From: Blastobasis lacticolella | Taxonomy: Eukaryota > Arthropoda > Insecta > Lepidoptera > Blastobasidae | DNA length: 64,000 nucleotides | NCBI GenBank assembly: GCA_905147135.1 | Contig: LR990048.1 | Coordinates: 8,850,563 to 8,914,562 of the forward strand | Direction of reading: 5' to 3' | In this document: positions 56,174 to 64,000 of the stretch, one piece after another | Layout of the letters: each line of letters opens with the position of its first letter | Numbering within the stretch: the stretch's first letter is position 1 | Program-made: the position numbers and the translations under genes | The notes under the pieces: model-generated | What the model was told of the DNA's origin: nothing | Databases searched by the model: none | The model's input: the letters and a program-made list of their open reading frames with translations, nothing else

Positions 56174-59100
56174 ATGGCCGAGTCACAAGCGAACGATAAT
56201 AACACTTGCGTAGTCTGCTTCAAGAACGTCGTGTATTACTCAATTGGGGAATGCGATCACCCCGTGTGTTCCGAGTGTTCCACTCGCATGCGTGTACTCT
56301 GTCTCCAAAATGAGTGCCCTATTTGTCGACAACATCTTTCAAGGGTAATTTCCAATTACATACTTGTACTACTCTCCACATCATTTCCACATGTACACAA
56401 TATGTCATACACATATTTTTTATAATATTGTGCAATACATACAAAAATGTAAACACAGCTGGAAAAAATTATATGTATCAAATTTTATTACGCTTGAGAA
56501 AAATCCCTGATAGCAAATTGTCCTCCCTTTTTAAAATTATTAACAACTAGCCTTTGTGGGTGGGTGACTTTATCCTCATAAAAAAAGCCTATATTTTTCC
56601 CCAAGTGCCATTTATATTCTCGTTAAGATTTATTCAATTCTGTTCAGCGGTTTAGTCATGAAAATGTAACAGACATACAGTTTGGCATTTATAATATTAG
56701 TTTGAATTACTCAGTGTAATAATATTGATAAAACTGTTCAACAGGTCGTGTTCACGGAATCCATCCAACCTTACAAAGAGCTTCGTAACAGGGTGTTTAC
56801 TGATAGACTCTTTGAACGTCAATTCAAAATAGGATTCTGCAGTGAAGAGATAAAGAATTCCTATGAAAGCCTACTTGAAAACCATTGCAAGATCTGTGAT
56901 AACTTACCACCGTTCCGTACATTCTCTATGCTCAACGACCACGTGCGGAAAGTTCATGAGAAATACTTTTGTGATCTCTGTGTTAAACACTTAAGGGTGA
57001 GCCAATGTGTATATTTATAAGCAAGGGGATTTCCCTATTTATAAGGTGCCTATAGTTTTCATAGCCGTCTGATCAAAGCACTGGTATTAAATTAATAATC
57101 AGTAATTAATGAATTCCTGCAGTTCTGCATTTTTAGTGTCTGTAACCTAAATGCATGAATCATAGATGTTATGGGTGACAGTTACTGCTTACTATCAGGT
57201 AGACTGTTTTCACACATAGCATTAAAAAAAATTACATACTATGTAGATACTTACCTTATGTTTCATAAGAATGAAACAGTAAATTTAACTGCAGAAATCT
57301 TTTTGGTATCAAATACCCAATACCCCCTTTCTGGTATAAGGTTGTGTAGACTATAAAAAAAAAAAAAAAAAAATGCACCAAAAAGAAAATAAAAATTACT
57401 AATACAATTATTGTATCAAAATTTATATTTGGCTTTTCTTAAAATCCTTGTGTTTTTAGATATTTACTGCTGAAAGAAAGTGCTACACACGTCAAGATTT
57501 GGCTCATCACAGACGAAAAGGCGATATTGACGACACTTCTCATAGGTAATAGACGTAACCGTCTTAAAATAACTATCAATATCTAAAACCTGTTTACAAA
57601 CATTTTTTGTAATTTGAACTGTTAGTACGCTAGGGTAAGTACTGCTTTCATTAACAATATAGGTTGTACATTGAAGAATTTTATTTACATATTTGCCATG
57701 TCTGTGGGGTCTGATAGAATAGAATTTAGCATCAACCATTTCCACTCAAGATTTCCATGTATGGAAAGCAGCGGTACATAATGCTCATTGGTACCTTGTT
57801 TCAGTTTGATGCTCTACAAAGCATCTTGTATATTTGTAACCGACATCTGTACAAGGCAGTCACAAATATTCCCGATTTTAAAATTCACGAGATGGCGCTA
57901 CTGCGACGTGTCGTCTGATGTCAAAACAAAGCCCTGTCATTGGCTGGAATCGATTCGTCGTTTTAGAGATGTTTCTGTGGATTAGCAAGTATTTTGCCAA
58001 CAGACCTTAGGCCTCACTTGCGCAATCTGAAATTAAGAAAACCCTCAAACAATCACTTGCCATTTATAATATCAGCCGTAAGTCTTCCACTGCGGAACAG
58101 AGGCCTCCCTCTATGCCATCCTTTCACGCCGATTGACTCTGTGCATCAACTCTGTCATAATCATAACACATCTGAACTCTGAAGGCATGGAACAGGAGAG
58201 TGGTCATTCTAAATTAAAGATAAACCCTTCTTAAAAACTGCAGACCCATCTCGCTCCTGAGTAGCCCCAAGACTCGGAAGAGTTTCATCCGCCGGAGCAG
58301 TCACGCGATTCTAAAACAGTGCTTCAGCGGAATGGGCGAAGATATTCGTTTTGACACCATATTACGTGAAGTTAGTCCGTGGTATTGTTGTGATAATGAA
58401 ACCACTACCCAAACTAACTTTTCTGACTAGTTTTTGTGGTGGCTGGATCAGGCTTCGCTTTCGCTATTATAAACTGAAGCCATAACTTATATTCAAACAC
58501 GAATACTTAATTATTGTCAGAATACGTTAATTGTTATAATTTAATATAATACCTATTACGTTAATTGCTAAAGACTAAAGTAAGTGTAAAATGTCCATAT
58601 AAATAATGTTATTATGTACCTATCGGTGACATAATGTCGATTAGCACAGTTCACCAGATGGCGCACCAGGTGTGGTCTGGCTGGAATGGATGGTGTCTTT
58701 GAATAGTATGGATCCGTCCGCTGGTGTCTGTCCGATAGCACGGCAGTATTTTGACCACAGTAGCGCCATCTAGTGAAGTGGTCTGAGCTAGGCTACGCCA
58801 GGCGCGAGAAGCTTTGGCGATTCCAAAATCCACGAGATGGTGTTGCTGCGACGTGAGATCAAAATAAAAGTTCTGTCATTGGCTGGAATCGTCATTCTAC
58901 AGCAGTTTTTTCTGTCCACACGACAGATTTTGACAACAGACCTTACGCCTTACTAGCGCCATCTGAAATCGTGAAAACCCTCATTGAATGTATCGCAAAA
59001 CATCAATTCTCTCCTCGTGTATTTTCTCGGGTAATGTCAATTCACTTAATATTTCAATGTTCGGAAGTGTAGAAAAATATCTACTGAGTGCATCACATTT

Positions 59101-62100
59101 GTTTGGTTTCACAGCATACCACTGATATCAGCCAACGACCGAGCATACAACCTATACTGGACCTAAATTCTACAAGAGCAAGTCTTGTTTATAATTAACG
59201 ACACTTCCTTAATAGTTTTCTTTATTCACAGAGGCCATCCGTTATGCGAATTCTGCGAGGAGAGGTTCATGGACAACGACGAGTTATACCGCCACCTGAG
59301 GAAAGAGCATCTATATTGCCACCTCTGCGACGCCGACGGTCGCAACTTGTACTACGCATCGCACTCGGCCCTGGCGCATCACTTCCGGACCGACCATTAC
59401 CTCTGCGAGGAGGGCGACTGCGACGGCAATCACCTGACTGCTGTGTTCAGATCGGAAATTGACCTAATTGGTATGTGGTCGCTTTTATTTTGTACAAGTT
59501 TATATTTTAATGTGAAACATCTCTAGCCACATTTTTCTAAATATGAGGTTTTCATCGTATCGACGCAAATTTTGCCACAATGGGCGCTTTTATAATTTGT
59601 AACGTGACAATATTATCGTGGTAGTCCACGATATTTTTGAGTGGTGACATGAAAGGGATACTATATCGAATATTTACTGGAGGAGCCTCTACAACAAAAA
59701 TTTCCCCTTCATGACACCTCTCCCCCATATCGTGGAAGTCTACGATAATGTCGTCACTTTACAAACTATAAAAGTGCCCAATGACTGACAGTAGATGTTA
59801 ATTTGAGTAATAAAGTGTGATTGCAGCCCACAAGGCTACCGTGCATGGCCGCGGCTTGAACCGGGGCGCGGCGCGGCAGGCGCGCACTTTGGAACTGCAA
59901 TTTAATATTACACCACACCCTGTGCAGAGCCGGCCTAGGTGAGATACGGTCCTTTATCGCATTTATTAACAGTGCCTGATGGAAAGCGGCTTCCGTCGTC
60001 GAGGACATCAGCAGCATAATGCGCCTTTTACATTTGACTAAATTCAGAAGCAAAAAGCGTGAGAGCAAATCAAAGTGGAAGAAAAGGTTCATTTTCGTAT
60101 TACTTATATGTTACGCGTCGTTTCGCTTTTCAATAGGCGTGATACAGAAATGGACCTTATTTTAAAATGTATGTAGTTTATTTACATTTTAAATTACGAT
60201 GATATACATTTAAAAAAAGTCTTACTCTAACACCAAAAACCTTAATTCTAACTAAACGAAAGATAAAAACTTGGCCCAGGTCCCCCGAATTTGGAAAGGT
60301 CCCCAGAAGGCTGGCCGCGTTGCCCCGCTGAATAGCGAGGCTTAAACGCTGCCCCAAGAAGAGGCCAGCCTTCTGGTGATTTGTAATTTGTACCAGGTAG
60401 ATACCTCCCGAAATAAGGAATGTGTGTCTTATTTTAAAAGCAATACATTCCATTTTGATTTGCTCTCCGCTAGGTGCTTCTGGCTTAAAACGACTGAATT
60501 AAGCGCATAAAGGGAGTGGATATGGCGCCGGCCTTTAACCCGGTGCTTTAAATAGTGCAAAGACTTCGGGATGCCGTTATAAGGAAGACCAGTAGATATC
60601 GCTGTTTTACACTATTGCTCTTGTTAGAATATGTAGACAATCTTGCCTGCTTGTTATAGATAAGGGTAGACACAGATTAGTGATTGTTACAATCTAATCT
60701 TGCCATAATATAGTTCGGCAAACGGCCTTATTGCCGTGCGGTGTCCGACAGAGTAAAATTGCACAAACTTTTCGTCTGTCGTAAAAGGCGACTAATGTCT
60801 TAGACCAGAAAAGTGGCAGCGGCGTTTTCTATTATGTATACCCTACAGCATGGCTAGCACAACTGCTGAACGAGATAGGGTGCGACATAGATACCGCTAT
60901 CTTTTTCATTTTAGTATAAGCGAAAACCCTCATACTCTAGTTGAACCTAGAACTTCATCACCGCAACGCGCTCGCGACTCGTTAGGTGTGCCTCCTAATA
61001 CCGTTGGCGAAGCGAGGTTGACCAAGGTCTTCTCCTGGAGACCCTGAGACTGGTTGAACAATTCGGTAGTCGATTAGCACCCCCTGACGTTGAACAGTCT
61101 CGGGAGCCAGTTAGCACCCCCTGGCGTCAAACAGTCTCGGGAGCCAGTTAGCACCCTCTGCCGTCGAACAGTCTCGGCAGCCAGTTAGCACCCCCTGACG
61201 TCTATATGGCCGATTGTCACCATGACGGGTAGCCCTGATCGCTGTGTCCGGTGGCAGGGACCGCGATCGCCGCGACGGGCGCGACGGGCGCGACGGGCGC
61301 GACGGGCGTGACGGGCGCGACAGCCGCGACTCGCGCGACGCCCGCGACGGGCGCGACGGCGGATACGGGCGCGAGTCGCCGTCGCCGCCGCCGCCGCCCG
61401 CCAGCATTGACACCCGCAGCGACGCGCAATTCCCGCGGCTGTCGGCCGCGCCGCCCGCGCCCACCTCGCTGCTCAACTCGGCGGCGCATAATCGCGCTTA
61501 TAAAGGTATGCCTCCTGGGGGACAATTCTTGTGCTATGACATCTCATATTCGACATTTTCTCTAGCCAAGATTGATCTTTGACAATATGACTGTCGAAGA
61601 TAGTTTAGAAAATATTTTTTAGCTGCAATAGACATTCATCATCATCATCATTCAGCCAGATGACGCCCAGTGCTGGGCATAGGCCGCCCCCAGAGATCTC
61701 CACAAAGGCCGGTCCTGTGCTTTCCGCATCCAGCTGGTACCTGCGACCCTTACCAGGTCGTCGGTCCACCTTGTAAGAGGCCTACCCACGCTGCGTCAAT
61801 AGACATTTTAATGTAATTAATGAAGATATGTGGCGAGAAAAATGTCGAATTCAAAATGTCACAGTGCGAGAATTAGGCCTCATGGTTCTTACTACTCCTT
61901 CGTACTGCTTGTTGCCACGGCATGGACACCTTCCAGCTAGGTGGTGTGACGACTAGCGGGCGGCTACAGGTAGATGCTGGATACGGCAAGGAATAATAAA
62001 GGTTGATTGATTGACTGACCTGGCTAGCCCTCTCATGTTGAGAGTCTACCAAGGAATTGGCAGACCAGCTAGGACCTCCGTAGACCAGAAAATGTCGAGC

Positions 62101-64000
62101 AGTTTTTGTGTACTACTATGTCCATGCCCAACCCACCAAAAGGTCCGGACCTTCGAGAACACAACCGGGATATTGACTGATCTTGATGGACTGGCTTATT
62201 TATATATATCTCCAACCCGCGTCTCTCCAACTCTTATCACGTGGAGAAGGCTCATGTCCAGCAGTGGACTGTGTCAGGTTGTTGCGATGACGTATTGATG
62301 TCACGATTCCAGGTGGAGATTCGCTAGCTCGCACCAATAAGAACTTCCCAACGCTAGGCGGCGGGGCGGCCCCGCGGCCGGCGCCCGCGCCTGCGCCCTC
62401 GCATAATAAGCCCGTCGCCGCCACCATACTACGGAATTGTAAGTAACTCTTCCTCATACCTTGTTTTCTTTACCTGTATTATGTTTCTATGATAGAGAGA
62501 TGCCGTGTGGTGTCCGGCAGAGTAGAATAGCACCAACCCCTTACACTTATGGGTGTCGTACAAGGCGACTAATGATTTCGAGGCAAAAGATCAAGAGTCT
62601 CCATAATATGGAAAATGGGCAGCAGCATTTTCCATTGTTATATTTAAACACTGCGATCTCCAACCCGCCTGCCAAGCGTGGAGATTATGGCAATAACCTC
62701 CCCTTTCGCGGAAGAGGCCCTAAGTCCTGCAGTGGACCGTTACGGGCGTGATGATGATAGAGAGTTTCGGTGTGAAAATCCTCCAGGTGGCGTCATTGAG
62801 AAGTAAGATCGGAAACGATTGGACAGAAACGACTGCTGTGAAATAGCGACCCTTGTAGCCAATGACAAGGCTTTATTTTGACAGCAGACCTCGCGGCTCA
62901 GTAGCGCCATGTAGTGTATTTTAAAATCGCGAAGTCCACGTTCGCACATTTTATTGTAAACATTGATGAGCATGAACAGTGATTTTTGTTATTTATTTAA
63001 ACAACATTGTGCGCAGAAACGTGCAACGGCGGATTCTCATCATGGTTATCTGGGGCAAATCAAGTGAAATCATTTTCGGCAACCAACATTTTCATTGATT
63101 TGTCTTTTATGCTGGCTCACTGTTACTCTTCATGCGAAAATCATGAATATATGAAAGCTTCTTATTGCGCTTTTAAATGAACTGACTAAAAATCATTTTG
63201 CTTTTAGCCAAGCCGAGTTTGTCAATCCAACTACATAGTCAGCCTGCCAGCGCGAGTAATTTCAGGTATAAAAATAAGGTTTTCAGTAAAATCTGAATTT
63301 TTTAAATTGAAGAGTATAACACTTTTCGTAATGGAAGGCAGCTTGGTTTTGATAAATGTCAAAGGCGAACGATGCATCTCAATCCGAAAAAAGCGATGTC
63401 AGGGCGGGTTAGTTCGTGGTATTTTTTTTATTTTTCGCTACTTCGCTTTTTCGGTGCTTCACCATCATTTCATTCTCTCTCTTTCGTATCGCTCGCATTT
63501 GCCGTTTACCAAAATCCAGCTGCTGTTTACCTAGATTACATGACGGTTGTATTATTCCAGGTTAACGCAAACCAGTGGTAACCGGATCTCGATTCCTCAG
63601 CAGCCGCAGCGTAAGACTCCGTTGTCGGAAGACGATTTCCCTTCCTTAGGCATCGGGCGGGACGACCATCCCAGCATCGGAGCTGGCACCACGCAAGCGC
63701 CTAAGGTGAGACATCCGACCAGATAGCTCAGATGAGATTCTAGGTCGTGGTTTCTATCTATAAGTTTATCACTCAGCATTCCCCCTGTTTTTTCTGTAGT
63801 TTCAAAGCATCGTTTGTGTATAGGCAAACCTCAGGTAGTACAGATAGAAGAAGCGTTAAATACCATATTCTCTCTCCCAGGTGGCACTGATCAATAGCCA
63901 AGAGATGCAGGCCATGAAGACCAACCACAGCGCGCCGCAACAGCCCAAGAAGCCTCAACTCAACCTGGAGGCATTCCCAGCACTAAGCGCCTCCGCCGCG
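56174..64000 (+). CDS. ZNF598-like E3 ubiquitin ligase, 5' part (runs off window)
   Basis: Ten exons: 56174-56344, 56745-56996, 57460-57545, 59232-59470, 59827-59938, 61258-61505, 62313-62438, 63208-63265, 63561-63705, 63881-beyond 64000, all GT-AG with matching phases. The N-terminus is a RING finger (CVVCFKNV, CDHPVCSECSTRMRVLC, CPICRQH). C2H2-like fingers follow (CKICDNLPPF; FCDLCVKHL; GHPLCEFCEERFMDNDELYR; YCHLCDADG; YLCEEGDCDG). Then come RG-rich and Arg-Asp repeats (exon 6) and several short FP-L motifs (AQFPRLS, KNFPTLG, DDFPSLG, EAFPALS). This order matches ZNF598/Hel2, which senses collided ribosomes and ubiquitylates small-subunit proteins eS10 and uS10 in the cytoplasm. The C-terminal third is beyond the window. 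Confidence 0.95.
57352..57372 (+). repeat. Poly(A) run
   Basis: About 20 A residues in ZNF598 intron 2, roughly 90 bp before exon 3. It could be the tail of a retrocopied sequence, but nothing upstream is recognised. Confidence 0.45.
57890..58030. repeat. AGATGGCGC-ended MITE, copy 1
   Basis: Begins GAGATGGCGCTACTGCGACG and ends near GCGCAATCTGAAAT, with the core CTGTCATTGGCTGGAATCG shared with copies at 58834 and 62783. It lies in ZNF598 intron 3. Confidence 0.65.
58656..58771. repeat. AGATGGCGC-ended MITE, copy 2
   Basis: Starts AGATGGCGC and ends GCGCCATCT, perfect 9-bp inverted ends; the interior is diverged. Confidence 0.6.
58834..58964. repeat. AGATGGCGC-ended MITE, copy 3
   Basis: Starts GAGATGGTGTTGCTGCGACG and ends TACTAGCGCCATCT; shares CTGTCATTGGCTGGAATCG and CAACAGACCTTA with copy 1. 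Confidence 0.65.
59582..59780. repeat. Palindromic MITE, about 200 bp
   Basis: GGGCGCTTTTATAATTTGTA at the left is mirrored by TACAAACTATAAAAGTGCCC at the right, and TATCGTGG..TCCACGATA pairs inside. No ORF. In ZNF598 intron 4. Confidence 0.75.
60100..61040. other. ZNF598 intron 5, left part
   Basis: No exon supported. A minus-strand frame of 91 codons at 60178-60453 (AIQRGNAASLLGTFPNSGDL) has repeat-like character, and 60727-60830 is a partial copy of the (TGA)n-tailed SINE (GCCGTGCGGTGTCCGACAG). Confidence 0.45.
61044..61202. repeat. 37-bp tandem repeat, four units
   Basis: Units containing GCCAGTTAGCACCCCCTG and GTCTCGGGAG recur at 61074, 61111, 61148 and 61185 (exact 37-bp spacing). The array ends about 55 bp before ZNF598 exon 6. 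Confidence 0.85.
61637..61797 (-). mobile_element. RTE-like LINE 3' end with (TGA)n tail
   Basis: On minus: RWTDDLVRVAGTSWMRKAQD, then RPLWRSLGAAYAQHWASSG, a stop and (TGA)n. This is the conserved end of an RTE-clade ORF and a clear family reference for the degraded copies at 26.0 and 26.8 kb. Confidence 0.8.
62500..62753 (+). mobile_element. Complete SINE-like repeat with 11-bp target duplication
   Basis: Starts ATGCCGTGTGGTGTCCGGC, contains TACAAGGCGACTAATGATTT, ends (ATG)n, and is flanked by ATGATAGAGAG at 62489-62499 and 62754-62764. This defines the full length (about 255 bp) of the family seen at 8.5, 37.1 and 38.9 kb. Confidence 0.85.
62783..62911. repeat. AGATGGCGC-ended MITE, copy 4 (reverse)
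   Basis: The reverse complement contains GGCGCTACTGAGCCGCGAGG and AAGCCTTGTCATTGGCT, so it is an inverted relative of copies 1 and 3. It lies in ZNF598 intron 7. Confidence 0.6.

Noticed and set aside
60178..60453. 91-codon minus ORF with AIQRGNAASLLGTFPNS
   Set aside because: Looks like a decayed repeat in an intron of ZNF598; no start or partner domain, so not called as a gene.
61044..61202. Regular 37-bp repeats as a CRISPR array
   Set aside because: Units are contiguous tandem copies with no unique spacers, and this is a eukaryotic intron.
61111..61525. Minus-strand ORFs with (SRPSRP)n or (APVAPV)n
   Set aside because: Shadows of the plus-strand Arg-Asp repeat exon of ZNF598; the repeat opens all frames.

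Overview
This window is nuclear DNA from an insect, almost certainly a moth or butterfly. Short GC-rich exons with canonical splice sites sit in AT-rich introns and spacers. The recognisable proteins are animal proteins: a GATA factor, ClC-7, Asp/ASPM and ZNF598. The spacers are full of lepidopteran-type SINEs, RTE-like LINE tails, MITEs and one complete CsRn1/Kabuki-like LTR retrotransposon. I see no bacterial operons, CRISPR arrays or tRNA/rRNA genes. Gene structures were read by eye from splice signals and reading-frame phase; exon coordinates are in the entries.

Layout. 1-4.6 kb: no gene seen, only foldback repeats. 4.7-18.9 kb (minus): a GATA zinc-finger transcription factor, its large intron carrying the 5.2 kb retrotransposon in the same orientation. 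19.1-28.9 kb (plus): a complete 8-exon gene for a single-pass leucine-rich-repeat membrane protein of 475 aa. 29.3-30.3 kb (minus): a two-exon ZAD zinc-binding domain with no C2H2 fingers found nearby. 31.2-42.6 kb (plus): a complete 15-exon ClC-7-type lysosomal chloride/proton exchanger of 826 aa. 43.6-43.7 kb (minus): a 35-codon ORF for a tiny membrane protein, tail to tail with ClC-7. 44.5-55.5 kb (minus): the complete 8-exon asp/ASPM spindle gene of 2319 aa, with about 39 IQ-like motifs. 56.2 kb to the end (plus): the 5' part of ZNF598, the ribosome-collision E3 ligase, head to head with asp and running off the window.

The genes are not an operon and share no pathway; they are independent single-copy insect genes. 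The most distinctive features are: a young LTR element with identical 195-bp LTRs, a tRNA-Trp primer site and an extra 95-aa membrane ORF where env would lie; its sense-strand poly(A) signals upstream of the GATA finger exon; a decayed partial copy of a ClC-7 exon that ends in a stop; a likely GC-AG intron; and repeats lying within 15-50 bp of ClC-7 splice acceptors.
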